This document shows positions 15,162 through 24,566 of a DNA stretch of 57,906 nt, one piece after another (within the stretch, counting starts at the first letter, position 1; each line of letters starts with the position of its first letter). Made by a program: the position numbers and the translations under genes. Below the pieces are notes generated by a model, which saw only the letters and a list, made by a program, of their open reading frames with translations, did not search any database and had not been told where the DNA came from. The stretch comes from Agromyces agglutinans (GTDB lineage Bacteria > Actinomycetota > Actinomycetes > Actinomycetales > Microbacteriaceae), in contig NZ_WJIF01000010.1 in the NCBI RefSeq assembly GCF_009647605.1, positions 95,349-153,254 of the forward strand. Direction: 5' to 3'.

Positions 15162-15914
15162 ATGGATGTGCCACTCATCGAACTGAGCGGGGTGCAGAAG
15201 AGCTTCGGCCCCGTGAGCGTGCTCAAGGGGGTCGACCTGCAGGCCTTCCCGGGCCGGGTCACCGCGCTCGTCGGCGACAACGGCGCCGGCAAGTCCACCC
15301 TCATCAAGGGCCTCGCGGGCGTCCAGCCCTACGACGCGGGCGTGGTGCGATTCGACGGCGAGGAGGTCGCGCTGCACACCCCGCGCGACGCCTCGCGGCT
15401 GGGCATCGAGGTCGTCTACCAGGACCTCGCGCTCTGCGACAACCTCGACATCGTGCAGAACATGTTCCTCGGCCGCGAGGAGACGGGGTTCGGCACGTTC
15501 GACGAGGGCCTCATGGAGCGCGAGGCATCCGAGACCCTGCGTTCGCTGTCGGTGCGCACCGTGAAGAGCGTGCGGCAGAAGGTGTCGAGCCTCTCGGGCG
15601 GCCAGCGGCAGACCGTCGCGATCGCGCGCGCCGTGCTGAAGAAGGCGCGGCTGGTCATCCTCGACGAGCCGACCGCGGCCCTCGGCGTCGCGCAGACCGA
15701 GCAGGTGCTGCAACTCGTCAAGCGCCTCGCCGAGCAGGGCGTCGCGGTCATCATCATCAGCCACAACCTCGCCGACGTGTTCGAGGTCGCCGACCACGTC
15801 AGCGTGCTCTACCTCGGCCAGATGGTCGCGTCGCTCGAGGTCGCCGAGACCACGCGCGACGAGGTCGTCGGCTACATCACGGGCACCAGGAGCCAGGGAG
15901 GCCGCGCCGCATGA
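15162..15914 (+). CDS. Sugar ABC transporter ATP-binding protein, single-domain
   Basis: 250 residues with one ABC domain: Walker A GDNGAGKST (38-46), Q-loop VVYQD (Gln87), signature LSGGQRQ (144-150), Walker B LVILDEP (164-170) and switch His in IISHNLADV. XylG and RbsA ATPases usually have two ABC domains (~500 residues), so this belongs to the single-domain type seen in FrcA-like and some actinobacterial systems; it would work as a homodimer at the cytoplasmic face. AAAGGA precedes the ATG. The stop overlaps the permease start by ATGA. Confidence 0.87.
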   Translation: MDVPLIELSGVQKSFGPVSVLKGVDLQAFPGRVTALVGDNGAGKSTLIKGLAGVQPYDAGVVRFDGEEVALHTPRDASRLGIEVVYQDLALCDNLDIVQNMFLGREETGFGTFDEGLMEREASETLRSLSVRTVKSVRQKVSSLSGGQRQTVAIARAVLKKARLVILDEPTAALGVAQTEQVLQLVKRLAEQGVAVIIISHNLADVFEVADHVSVLYLGQMVASLEVAETTRDEVVGYITGTRSQGGRAA

Positions 15915-17191
15915 CCACCGGAGAAGCGGAGCGCACGAACGCCTCCCCCGACCCCATCGCGGGCGACCTCATCGGCAGCGGCGTCGAGGGCGGCGTCGGC
16001 GACCAGGTGCGCGCGTGGCTGCAGCGCGTGCGCGGCGGCGAGATGGGCGCGCTGCCGGCCGTCGGAGGGTTCATCGTCCTCAGCGTCATGTTCTCGGTGC
16101 TGAGCCCGTTCTTCCTCACCGAGCGCAACTTCGCGAACCTGATGACCCAGGCTGCCACGCTCGTCATGCTGGGCATGGCGCTCGTGTTCGTGATCCTGCT
16201 CGGCGAGATCGACCTCTCGGCCGGCGTCACCGCAGGCGTGACGATGTGCATCTTCATCGTGCTCGTCAACGTGCAGGGCTTCAACTGGATCGCCGCCCTC
16301 GCCGTGGCGTTCATCGCGGGCATCGCGATCGGTGCCTTCATCGGGTTCTTCGTGGCGAGGGTGGGCATTCCATCGTTCGTGGTGACCCTCGGCCTGTTCC
16401 TGGGCCTGCAGGGCTTCGAGCTGATCATCATCGGCTCCGGCGGCCTCTACCGGGTGCAGATCCCCGAGATCCTCGCCATCCAGAACTCGAACCTGCCGGT
16501 CTGGGGCGGCTGGGCGATGCTCGTCGTCGTCCTCGCCGTGTCGGCGGGCACCTCGTTCTGGGATCGCGCGCGCCGCACGCGCGCGGGCGTTCCCAACCGC
16601 GCGATCGCGCTCGTGTGGATCAAGCTCGGCGTCATCGCCGCGCTCGGCGGCATCGCGGTGTACATCCTCAACCAGGACCGCGGCCAGTCGGTCAAGGCCG
16701 TGCAGGGCGTGCCGATCGTCGTGCCCATCGTGCTGGTCATCCTCTGGCTCGGCACCTTCGTGCTCGACCGCACGCGCTACGGCCGGTACATCTACGCGAT
16801 CGGCGGCAACGCCGAGGCCGCGCGCCGCGCCGGCATCAAGGTCGTGCTCATCCGCTGGACGGCGTTCATCGTCTGCTCGACGCTGTCGGTCGTCGCCGGC
16901 CTGTTCATGATCAGCAAGGTCGGTTCGGTGGATGCCGCCGCGGGACGCGACCTGGTCCTGAGCGGCGTCGCGGCGGCCGTGGTGGGCGGCGTCAGCCTGT
17001 TCGGCGGGCGCGGGCGGCTGCTGCACGCCGCGATCGGCGCGCTCGTGATCGCGGTGATCACGAACGGCCTGGGCCTGCTGAACCTGCCCGCCGGCGTGAA
17101 CTACGCGGTCACGGGCGGCGTGCTGATCCTCGCCGCCACGGTCGACGCGGTGTCGCGGCACCGGGCCGGCGGGGCGATCCTGCGGACCTGA
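15911..17191 (+). CDS. Sugar ABC transporter permease (XylH/RbsC family)
   Basis: 426-residue integral membrane protein with about 10 helices. Family signatures include VILLGEIDLSAGVTAGV in the first half and AIGGNAEAARRAGIKV followed by AAVVGGVSLFGGRG in the second, typical of the XylH branch with its long central insertion (SFWDRARRTRAGVPNRA). The cytoplasmic N-terminal ~45 residues are hydrophilic. It forms the transmembrane pore with the preceding ATPase and binding lipoprotein; the natural substrate is probably a pentose or related sugar. Confidence 0.87.
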   Translation: MTTGEAERTNASPDPIAGDLIGSGVEGGVGDQVRAWLQRVRGGEMGALPAVGGFIVLSVMFSVLSPFFLTERNFANLMTQAATLVMLGMALVFVILLGEIDLSAGVTAGVTMCIFIVLVNVQGFNWIAALAVAFIAGIAIGAFIGFFVARVGIPSFVVTLGLFLGLQGFELIIIGSGGLYRVQIPEILAIQNSNLPVWGGWAMLVVVLAVSAGTSFWDRARRTRAGVPNRAIALVWIKLGVIAALGGIAVYILNQDRGQSVKAVQGVPIVVPIVLVILWLGTFVLDRTRYGRYIYAIGGNAEAARRAGIKVVLIRWTAFIVCSTLSVVAGLFMISKVGSVDAAAGRDLVLSGVAAAVVGGVSLFGGRGRLLHAAIGALVIAVITNGLGLLNLPAGVNYAVTGGVLILAATVDAVSRHRAGGAILRT

Positions 17192-17212
17192 TCCGGGCGG
17201 GAGGCCCGCGTC

Positions 17213-17228
17213 TCAGGGCAGGCCCTGA
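17213..17228 (+). terminator. Hairpin after the sugar ABC operon
   Basis: TCAGGGC and GCCCTGA (17213-17219 and 17222-17228) can pair, 21 bp after the permease stop, followed by AAATG. A second GC-rich stem (GCGGG/CCCGC) lies just upstream. Likely a terminator, unproven. Confidence 0.4.
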
Positions 17229-17321
17229 AATGCGGGCCATCCGTCCGCACGCCCCTGTCGACGGTCGGTGCCCGGCGTACCGTCCTCCCCGTCATCGATC
17301 CGTTCGATCAGGGGGAAGATC

Positions 17322-18914
17322 ATGAGACACGCCGCCGCGCACTCCATCGTGCCGCTCAGCGTCCCGCACTCGCGAAGCCACGAGGGCCGCTTCGGACGGC
17401 TGTTCGGCCGCGGCTTCTCGGTGTGGGAACCGCCGGGCGCGGGCGACCTCGAGAAGCAGGTCGCCATCCACGAGTTCGCCGTCACCGAGATGTTCGCCGA
17501 GGACACGCCGCCCGATTCGGCGATGCCGGTCGGATATACCTATCTCGGCCAGTTCGTCGACCACGACATCACCTTCGACCCGCAGTCGTCGCTGACGAAG
17601 CACAACGACCCCGACGGCCTGCAGAACTTCCGCTCGCCCCGGCTCGACCTCGACAGCCTGTACGGCCGCGGTCCCGACGACCAGCCGTACCTCTACGACC
17701 AGCAGCGGGTGCTCCATGACGGGTTCGCCGGGTTCCTGCGGATCGGCCGCGGGCAGGCGACCTCGTTCGTCGAGCCCGACCTGCAGCGCAACGCCGACGG
17801 CGTCGCGATCATCGGCGACCCCCGCAACGACGAGAACGTCATCGTCAGCCAGCTGCAGCTCGCGTTCGCGCAGCTGCACAACCGCATCCTGCAGCAGCTG
17901 GCGGATGCCGCGACCGGGCCGGCCACGGCCGGCCGCAAACTGTTCCTCGAGGCGCAGCGCATCACCGTGTGGTTCTACCAGTACGTCGTCTGGAACGACT
18001 TCGTCTCCCGGATCACCGAGGGGTCGATCTTCGCGAAGGCGCTCACGATCGACGACGACGGCGGCGACGGGACCGGGCCGCGCTACTCGGTGACGTGGGG
18101 CCTCGACGACGTCTACGACTGGTCGGAGAACCCGTTCATGCCGGTCGAGTTCTCGGTGGCGGCGTACCGGTTCGGGCACTCGATGATCCGCGGCGGCTAC
18201 CAGATCAACTTCCCGGTGCAGAACGGCGTGGGCCACGAGTTCGGCAAGCCGATCTTCGCGGCGCCGCCGGTGCCCGCCGCGCATGCGGTGACGGCCGGGC
18301 CGGCCGACCTCCGCGGCGGGCGCGCGCTCCCCGAGAAGCACACGCTCCAGTGGGATTGGTACTTCGACTTCGTGTCGTCGCGCAAGGGCCCGCCGACGCC
18401 GTTCCCGCAGCTCGCGCACAAGATCGACACGCATCTGTCGCGCTCGGTCTTCGCGATCCCGGCGGGACCCGGCGTCACCAACCCGCTGGCCGAGCTCAAC
18501 ATCAAGCGCGGCTGGCGCATGGAGCTGCCGCCCGCGACCGAGGTGGCCACGGCGCTGCATATCGAGCCGATGCCGATCGAGCACCCGATGGAGGAGTCCC
18601 TCTGGGTCTACATCCTCAAGGAGGCGCAGGTGCAGCAGGACGGCGAGCGCCTGGGCGCGGTCGGCTCGACGCTCGTCGCCGCGGTCTTCTCGGGCCTGCT
18701 GCGCGGCGACCCGTTCTCGTACCTCAACCGCGCGCCGCACTGGACGCCGGGGAGCGAGCTCGTCGACGGGCAGCCGATGTTCGAGAAGGTGTCGGACGTG
18801 CGCGATGCCGACCGCGGCGTCGAGTTGCGCCCCCAGTGGGAGGTGGTCGACCTGCTGCACGCCGCCGGCGTGCCCGAGGACGTTCCCGCGCTGAACGGGA
18901 TCTTCCGGGCGTAG
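17322..18914 (+). CDS. Animal-type heme peroxidase family protein
   Basis: 530 residues of the peroxidase-cyclooxygenase superfamily. The distal-side motif YLGQFVDHDITF supplies Asp80 and distal His81; GDPRNDENV supplies the catalytic Arg169; LQLAFAQLHNRI matches the helix normally reading xxREHNR; and AYRFGHSMIRGGY supplies proximal heme ligand His286. No signal peptide is visible, so the protein appears cytoplasmic or exported by another route. The start ATG 17322 follows GGGGGAAG. Such enzymes use H2O2 to oxidise halides, lipids or phenolics; the bacterial branch is largely uncharacterised. It stands alone between the sugar transporter and a CPBP protease gene. Confidence 0.85.
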   Translation: MRHAAAHSIVPLSVPHSRSHEGRFGRLFGRGFSVWEPPGAGDLEKQVAIHEFAVTEMFAEDTPPDSAMPVGYTYLGQFVDHDITFDPQSSLTKHNDPDGLQNFRSPRLDLDSLYGRGPDDQPYLYDQQRVLHDGFAGFLRIGRGQATSFVEPDLQRNADGVAIIGDPRNDENVIVSQLQLAFAQLHNRILQQLADAATGPATAGRKLFLEAQRITVWFYQYVVWNDFVSRITEGSIFAKALTIDDDGGDGTGPRYSVTWGLDDVYDWSENPFMPVEFSVAAYRFGHSMIRGGYQINFPVQNGVGHEFGKPIFAAPPVPAAHAVTAGPADLRGGRALPEKHTLQWDWYFDFVSSRKGPPTPFPQLAHKIDTHLSRSVFAIPAGPGVTNPLAELNIKRGWRMELPPATEVATALHIEPMPIEHPMEESLWVYILKEAQVQQDGERLGAVGSTLVAAVFSGLLRGDPFSYLNRAPHWTPGSELVDGQPMFEKVSDVRDADRGVELRPQWEVVDLLHAAGVPEDVPALNGIFRA

Positions 18915-19135
18915 GAGGCTCAGGCGGCGCAGCAACCGGCCTGATCCGGCGAGCGGGTCACGCCGCTGCCGGCTCTGCCGGCGCTCTGCCGCCCTCCTCG
19001 AGCGACTCGCCGAGCGGTAGGGTGCGCGGCACATCACCCGGGAGAGCCAGATCGACTCCACTCCATGGGGTGATGCCCCGGCCGTCGACTCATCCGTACC
19101 GTGCTCCGCATCCCACCGAGAACGGAGCATCGACC

Positions 19136-20038
19136 ATGCACGCCAACCCCGCTGCCGACACGCATCCCACACCGACCACCGACCATGCACCCGCCCAATC
19201 CCCAGCACGAGGGTGGTTGCAGGCAACCGTGATGATCGTCGGGTTCGCGGCCGTGATGCTGGTGTCGAACTCGATCGCGTCCGCCCTGTCGAACCCGGTG
19301 GCCGCGCTCGTGATCGGTCCGGCCCTCGCGGTGCTGATGCTGTGGCTCTACCGGCTCGCGTCGACCCGGATCGAGCGTCGACCCGTGCCGGAACTCGATC
19401 GGCGGGGTGCGCGCCGCGGCCTGCTCCTCGGCCTCCTGGGCGGGTTCGGCCTGGCCGCCGTGACGATCGCCGTGCTCGCCCTCGTCGGGGCCTACCGGGT
19501 CACCGGCTGGGGCTCGATCGCCGGGGTGCTGGGCCTCGTCGGCATGATGGTCGCCGTGGCGGTCGCCGAGGAGGTGCTGTTCCGCGGCGTGATCTTCCGG
19601 CTCACGCAGCGACGATGGGGCACCTGGCTCGCCCTCGGCGTCTCGGCCGTGCTGTTCGGGCTCGTGCACCTCGTCAACCCCGGCGCGACGGTGTGGGGCG
19701 CCGTCGCGATCGCGATCGAGGCCGGCCTCCTGCTCGGCGCCGCCTACGTCGCCACCGGATCGCTGTGGCTGCCGATCGGCCTGCACCTGGGCTGGAACGT
19801 CACCATCGCCGCGATCTTCGGAACCGTCGTCTCGGGCAGCGGCGACCGCGACGCGCTCGTCACCGCGGTCACGACGGGCCCCGCATGGCTCACGGGCGGC
19901 GCGTTCGGGCCCGAGGCCAGCGTGGTCGCCGTCCTGGTGTGCTCCGCCGCCACGGCGGTGCTCCTCCTGGTCGCCCACCGGGCGGGACGGCTCGTGAGCC
20001 GCCGGGGCATCCCGGCCGGCTCGGCGCAGACTGCCTAG
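19136..20038 (+). CDS. CPBP family intramembrane metalloprotease
   Basis: 300 residues with about eight membrane helices. The first ~28 residues are hydrophilic and Pro/Thr-rich. Hallmarks of the CPBP/Abi family are EEVLFRG (the EExxxR motif), then FGLVHLVNP and GLHLGWNVTIA supplying the metal-binding His residues. Members process membrane substrates (CAAX-prenyl-protease-like) or confer bacteriocin immunity; the role here is unknown. The start ATG 19136 has GGAG upstream. The 221-bp upstream gap holds a TAGGGT (-10-like) and no other recognisable feature. The stop overlaps the convergent AI-2E family stop within CTAG. Confidence 0.8.
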   Translation: MHANPAADTHPTPTTDHAPAQSPARGWLQATVMIVGFAAVMLVSNSIASALSNPVAALVIGPALAVLMLWLYRLASTRIERRPVPELDRRGARRGLLLGLLGGFGLAAVTIAVLALVGAYRVTGWGSIAGVLGLVGMMVAVAVAEEVLFRGVIFRLTQRRWGTWLALGVSAVLFGLVHLVNPGATVWGAVAIAIEAGLLLGAAYVATGSLWLPIGLHLGWNVTIAAIFGTVVSGSGDRDALVTAVTTGPAWLTGGAFGPEASVVAVLVCSAATAVLLLVAHRAGRLVSRRGIPAGSAQTA

Positions 20039-21183
20039 ATCGTGTCCTGCCTCGGGAAGACGACCTTCTCGATGATGGTGATGAGCGACGCGGCGACCGG
20101 GATGGCGACGAGCGCGCCGAGCACGCCGCCGAGCGTGCCGCCCGCGACCGCGGCGATGACGACGAGCGCGCCGGGCACCGCGACCGCGCGGTTCATGATG
20201 CGCGGGCTGAGCACGTACGCCTCGACCTGCATGTAGACGAGGTAGTAGATCGCCGCGGTGAGGGCCGTCACGGGCGACGCCGCGAGGCAGACGAGCGAGA
20301 TGATCACCGCGGCCGTCAGCGTGCCGACGAGCGGGATCAGCGAGCACAGGAACGCGATGAACGCGAGCAGGATCGGCGCGGGCGCCCCGATGATCGACAG
20401 GAAGATGAGGCTCAGCACGCCGTTGATCGCGCCGAGCGAGACCTGGCCGATGACGTATCGGCCGACCGACCCGGTGATCTCGTTCGACACCTCGCGGAAC
20501 TTGCCGCGCGAGCTGGCCGGAACGAAGCGCGTGGCGTAGCGCTTCATCGAGTCGAGCGAGGCGAGGAAGTAGAGGGTGAGGATCAGCACGATGACGGCGC
20601 CCGTGAACCCGCCCGCGATGCCGGCGCCCACGGCGAGGAGGCCGCCGCCGAGCGACCCGAGGTTCGCCGGGTCGGCGAGCCAGTCGCCCGCCGCCGTGAT
20701 CGCCTCGCCGATCGCATCGCCCGTGCCCGTCAGCGAGTTCAACCACGCGACGAAGTCGCCGTGGCGGACGTTGGCGACGATGTCGGGCCAGTCCTCGATG
20801 ATGATCTTGGTCTGCTCGACCACGATCGGCACGAGCGTCGCGATGAGGCCGACGAACAGGCCGATCACGACGACGAACACGAGCAGGATGGCGAGCCATC
20901 GCGGGAGGTCGCGCCGCTGCAGCCAGCTCACGACCGGGTCGAGTCCGAGCGCGAGGAACAGGGCGAGCGCGACGTAGAGGATGACCGTGCCGAGCTGGCC
21001 GACGATGCCGCCGAGCAGCAGCGCGAGCAGCACGCCGAGCGCGCCGACGAACCCGATGCGGAACGCGCGGATCTTGACCTCCGGCGTGCGCGCGTCGGCC
21101 TCTCCGGTCACGGCGGCGACCGGAGCCGGCTCGGGCAGGCTCGCAGCCTGACGAGGGGTGCGGATGCGACGGAAGACGGCCAT
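20035..21183 (-). CDS. AI-2E transporter family (TqsA/PerM-like) membrane protein
   Basis: 382 residues with about eight helices. The tandem N-terminal helices (IGFVGALGVLLALLLGGIVGQLGTVILYVALALFLALGLDP is the segment) lead into VVSWLQRRDLPRWLAILLV, followed by an amphipathic soluble region (residues ~100-190) and the conserved ALINGVLSLIFLSIIGAPAP-like pore segment. PerM-family members act as exporters or ion antiporters; substrates vary. TAACGT at 21190-21195 lies 6 nt before the ATG and inside the end of the kinase gene, indicating its own leaderless promoter although it is colinear with the kinase. Confidence 0.82.
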   Translation of the reverse strand: MAVFRRIRTPRQAASLPEPAPVAAVTGEADARTPEVKIRAFRIGFVGALGVLLALLLGGIVGQLGTVILYVALALFLALGLDPVVSWLQRRDLPRWLAILLVFVVVIGLFVGLIATLVPIVVEQTKIIIEDWPDIVANVRHGDFVAWLNSLTGTGDAIGEAITAAGDWLADPANLGSLGGGLLAVGAGIAGGFTGAVIVLILTLYFLASLDSMKRYATRFVPASSRGKFREVSNEITGSVGRYVIGQVSLGAINGVLSLIFLSIIGAPAPILLAFIAFLCSLIPLVGTLTAAVIISLVCLAASPVTALTAAIYYLVYMQVEAYVLSPRIMNRAVAVPGALVVIAAVAGGTLGGVLGALVAIPVAASLITIIEKVVFPRQDTI

Positions 21184-21192
21184 ATCCGAACG

Positions 21193-22170
21193 TTACTTGC
21201 GCCGGCCCCGCGAGCCCCAGAGCCGACCGGCGCGCCGGTCGGACGGGACGCGCTCTCGGCGACGGCGATCGGTGTGGCCACCGCTCGCCGACGTCGTCAG
21301 GCTCTGCGCGAGTTCGCGCGCGGTCACGGCGATGTCGTGGGCCGTCGGGCGGGATGCCGGATCGTCGGCGACCATCGGCCCGATCAGCTCGTGCCATTCG
21401 GGCGCGAGGTCGTCGGGTACGGCCGGCGGCCGCTGCAACCGAGCAAGCGCGGCCTCGATGGCGGAGCCGCTGTACTCGCGTTCGCCGGTCAGCGATTCGA
21501 GCAGTACCAGCCCGAGCGAGTAGACGTCGCTCGGCCCGCCCACCTCGTCGCCGCGGGCCTGCTCGGGCGAGATGTACGCGGCGGTGCCCATGATCGAGCC
21601 GTCGCCGGTGAGCCGGGAGCCGTCGATGAACTGGGCGACGCCGAAGTCGGCGAGCTTCGCGACGACCGAGTACCCCAGGGCCGGCTCGTCGCCGAGCAGG
21701 ATGTTCTCGGGCTTGACGTCGCGGTGCACGACGCCGCGGCCGTGCACGTAGCTGAGCGCGTCGGCCATCTGCGCCCCGATCTCGGCGACCTGGCGCGGCT
21801 TGAGCGGGCCCCGGCCGATGCGGTGCGCAAGCGAGCGCCCCGCGACGTACTCCATCACGATGAAGCGGCGCGGCGCCTGCTCGGAGCCGGTGAACCCGGC
21901 GTCGTACACGGCGACGAGGCCCGGGTGGTTGAGGTCGGCGAGCAGCGTCAGCTCGCGCTCGCGGCGTGCGCGATCGGAGACGGTCTCTTCCCCGCCGCGG
22001 AACACCTTGACCGCGACCTCGCGCCCGAGCTGCGTGTCGCGGGCGAGGTAGACATCGGCCATGCCGCCCGAGCCGATGAGCGTGCTCGCGTCGTAGCGGC
22101 CGCCGTCGGTCGGTGCGGCGTCGTACCCCAGCTCGCCTGGCGCGCTGCCGAGGTGATTCAGGTCGTTCAC
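21193..22170 (-). CDS. Serine/threonine protein kinase (Hanks type, cytosolic)
   Basis: 325 residues from GTG 22170, which has GGAG 6 nt upstream; a longer form from ATG 22227 (344 residues, TAGGCT 11 nt upstream) is also possible. The kinase domain is complete: glycine loop LIGSGGMADVYLA, catalytic Lys in EVAVKVF, HRDVKPEN catalytic loop, DFG in LADFGVAQF, APE-equivalent YISPEQARG and DVYSLG. No transmembrane segment or PASTA repeats follow; the C-terminal ~50 residues are Arg-rich and disordered. Its substrate is not indicated by neighbours. Confidence 0.87.
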   Translation of the reverse strand: MNDLNHLGSAPGELGYDAAPTDGGRYDASTLIGSGGMADVYLARDTQLGREVAVKVFRGGEETVSDRARRERELTLLADLNHPGLVAVYDAGFTGSEQAPRRFIVMEYVAGRSLAHRIGRGPLKPRQVAEIGAQMADALSYVHGRGVVHRDVKPENILLGDEPALGYSVVAKLADFGVAQFIDGSRLTGDGSIMGTAAYISPEQARGDEVGGPSDVYSLGLVLLESLTGEREYSGSAIEAALARLQRPPAVPDDLAPEWHELIGPMVADDPASRPTAHDIAVTARELAQSLTTSASGGHTDRRRRERVPSDRRAGRLWGSRGRRK

Positions 22171-22293
22171 GGTTTCTCCGGTTTCGAACACTCCGGGTGT
22201 CGCCCGGTCGTGCACGGGAGGTCCCATGCGTTCGGGCCAGCCTAACGAGCGCCACCGTCACCCACCGGGCCTTGCGGCGGGCCCGACCACTTG

Positions 22294-23781
22294 CTAGGTG
22301 TCACGCAGCGACGCGGGCCCGACGACCTCGCCCTCGAGCTCGCGCACCCAGCGATCGCCCGTCTCGCGGAACTCGGCCCGCGTCGTGAATCGGTACCGGT
22401 ACGCCCGCGCACGCACCCACGTCGGCCGCTCGCCCGCGAACGGATCGCCCGCCAGCAGCCGAAGCGTCGGGGCGTCGGCTTCGAGCAGGCGCACGAGGAA
22501 GGCCTCGAACCAGGGCTCCCACATCCGACCGAGCGGCAGGAACCACATGAGCCAGTCGAGTCGCAGGTGATACGGCGCGAACTGCCCTGGCATCCGCCGC
22601 ACGTCGCCGGGCTTGCCCTTGAACGCGTACTCGAGCCACGTGACATCCGGGTCGCCGGGATCGGCGGCGGCCGTGCCCTCGACGACGATCTCGATGCGCC
22701 GCTTGGTCACGGTGCCGAAGGCGCCGTACGCGTTGCCGAGCAGGAACCGGTTGAAACTCGCGTTCATGAGCTGCCGCTTCGAGAAGAGGTTCCGGATCGG
22801 CGCGACGGCGAGCCAGGCGAACAGCACGGAGGCCGCGACGACGACGACCGCCCACCAGACCGGGATGCCCGCGGCCTCGGCCGACGATGCAAGTGGGTCC
22901 GCCGCCGCCGACAGCCCCGGGATGACCGCCCACCACGCCGAGTCGCTGATCGCGCCCGCCGCGAGCACGACGGTGATCCAGTTCAGCCAGGCGAAGTTGC
23001 CGGTCGCGACCAGCCACAGCTGGGTGAGGATGATGACCGCCGCAGCGATCGAGCCGACGGGCACGCCGCCGATCGCCGGCACGAAGAGCAGGAACGGCAC
23101 CACGAGCTGCGCGACGTGGTTGCCGACGACCTCGAGCCGGTGGAACCAGGGCGGCAGGAGGTGCGCCTGGCGGCTGAGCGGCCCCGGCATGGGCTGCGTC
23201 TCGTGGTGGTACATGAGCGCGGTGAGGTCGCGCCACTCGCGGCCGCCGCGGACCTTGATCATGCCGGCGCCGAACTCGAGCCGGAACACGAGCCACCAGA
23301 CCGCGATGAGGACGGTCAGCGGCGGCGGCTCGTGCACGGAGCCGAGGAACGCGACGGTGAACAGCGCCTCGCAGAGCAGCATCTCCCAGCCGAAGCCGTA
23401 GAACGTCTGGCCGACCACGACGATCGAGAGGTACAGCAGCCACAGCACGAGGAACACGAGGAGCGGCACGAACGGCGGGGCGAGTTGCGGGAGGCCTCCG
23501 ACGACGGATGCCCCGAGCACGATGCCGACCCAGCACACGACCGTGAGCCGCCGATCGGTGTACCGCCACCACCGGAACACGCTCGGCCCGCGAAGGCGCC
23601 CGCCCGCGGCGCGCAGCAGCGCCGGCACCGGCAGCAGGCCATGCTCGCCGAGCAGCGGCCGGAACTGGTTCAGCGTCGAGACGAACGCGATCACGGCGAG
23701 GGCCGCGACGCCGCGCTGCAGGATCTCGCGCGCGACGACATAGTCGCGGGCGTTCAGCCAGTCGAGCCAGTCGAGCTCCAC
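22294..23781 (-). CDS. Lipase maturation factor family protein
   Basis: 495-residue polytopic membrane protein. It matches LMF1-type proteins by GQTFYGFGWEMLLCEALF, the highly conserved EFGAGMIKVRGGREWRDL followed by YHHETQPMPGPLSR, and the soluble C-terminal segment NAYGAFGTVTKRRIEIVVEGT. In animals LMF1 helps fold lipases; bacterial members are of unknown function, perhaps assisting secreted enzymes. The start is GTG 23781 with TAGCGT exactly 6 nt upstream, a leaderless arrangement. Confidence 0.85.
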   Translation of the reverse strand: MELDWLDWLNARDYVVAREILQRGVAALAVIAFVSTLNQFRPLLGEHGLLPVPALLRAAGGRLRGPSVFRWWRYTDRRLTVVCWVGIVLGASVVGGLPQLAPPFVPLLVFLVLWLLYLSIVVVGQTFYGFGWEMLLCEALFTVAFLGSVHEPPPLTVLIAVWWLVFRLEFGAGMIKVRGGREWRDLTALMYHHETQPMPGPLSRQAHLLPPWFHRLEVVGNHVAQLVVPFLLFVPAIGGVPVGSIAAAVIILTQLWLVATGNFAWLNWITVVLAAGAISDSAWWAVIPGLSAAADPLASSAEAAGIPVWWAVVVVAASVLFAWLAVAPIRNLFSKRQLMNASFNRFLLGNAYGAFGTVTKRRIEIVVEGTAAADPGDPDVTWLEYAFKGKPGDVRRMPGQFAPYHLRLDWLMWFLPLGRMWEPWFEAFLVRLLEADAPTLRLLAGDPFAGERPTWVRARAYRYRFTTRAEFRETGDRWVRELEGEVVGPASLRDT

Positions 23782-23830
23782 GGGGCCACGCTACGCCGGG
23801 CGTCGTCGGGGCCGACAGCCCATTGCCCGC

Positions 23831-24559
23831 CTAGAACTGGTTGAGGTACACCCACGGCAGCCGGTCCATCATGAGCCGATGCCGGTTGCCATGCGCGTCG
23901 GGCGCCTCGTCGGGCACCGCCGGATGATCGGCGTGCTCGGCCTCGGGGTCGAACGCCGCGTCCTCCTGCCAGAGCAGGGTCGTGCGCTCGTGCGAGGTGA
24001 AGCGCGAGACGTACGGCCGCACCTCTCCCCCGCGCAGCTCGTCGAGCGCCTCGTCGACGGATGCCGCGTGCTGGAGCCCGTGCAGCGTGACGAAGGTCGG
24101 CGGCCAGAGCGTGAGCGCACCCGCCGCGTGCCGGTCGAGCGCGTCGGAGGGTCGCAGCCACTCGACCTCGGCGACCTCGGCCGCCGCCGGACGCAGCTCG
24201 CCGCCGGGCGCCCTGGCCGCGAAGAAGGTCGTCACGAGGTGCTTGGGCGAGCCGGCCGGCGGGGTCCACCGCGAGAACGGCACGAGGGCGTCGGGTTCGA
24301 CGACGAGCCCGACCTCCTCTTCGGTCTCGCGCGCGGCCGTGCGGCGCGCGACCGCCTCGCTCGAGGGCTCGTCGCCGTCGAGGTCGCCGGGCTCGACGAC
24401 GCCGCCCGGGAACACCCAGGCCCCGGCGAACGAGCCGCCGTCACGGGGGCGTTCGGCCAGCAGCACCTCGACGCCGAGCTCGCCGTCGCGCAGCAGCACC
24501 ACGGTCGCGGCGAAGCCGCGCGTCGTCGCACGGGTCAGGGACTCGAGATCGCGGTCCAT
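23831..24559 (-). CDS. NUDIX hydrolase
   Basis: 242 residues. The NUDIX box begins in WVFPGGVVEPGD and ends with RETEEEVGL, with a loop insertion (LDGDEPSSEAVARRTAA) separating the halves, as in NUDT19/RNaseP-type CoA-active members. Hydrolyses a nucleoside diphosphate linked to another group; the specific substrate is unknown. TAGGGT lies 7 nt before the ATG, so the gene is probably leaderless. It is divergent from the MBL hydrolase. Confidence 0.82.
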   Translation of the reverse strand: MDRDLESLTRATTRGFAATVVLLRDGELGVEVLLAERPRDGGSFAGAWVFPGGVVEPGDLDGDEPSSEAVARRTAARETEEEVGLVVEPDALVPFSRWTPPAGSPKHLVTTFFAARAPGGELRPAAAEVAEVEWLRPSDALDRHAAGALTLWPPTFVTLHGLQHAASVDEALDELRGGEVRPYVSRFTSHERTTLLWQEDAAFDPEAEHADHPAVPDEAPDAHGNRHRLMMDRLPWVYLNQF

Positions 24560-24566
24560 GCGCTCC

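Noticed and set aside
19213..22245. 1010-codon open frame on the plus strand
   Set aside because: Overlaps the CPBP, AI-2E and kinase genes in another frame or strand and has shadow composition (Arg/Asp/Glu repeats).
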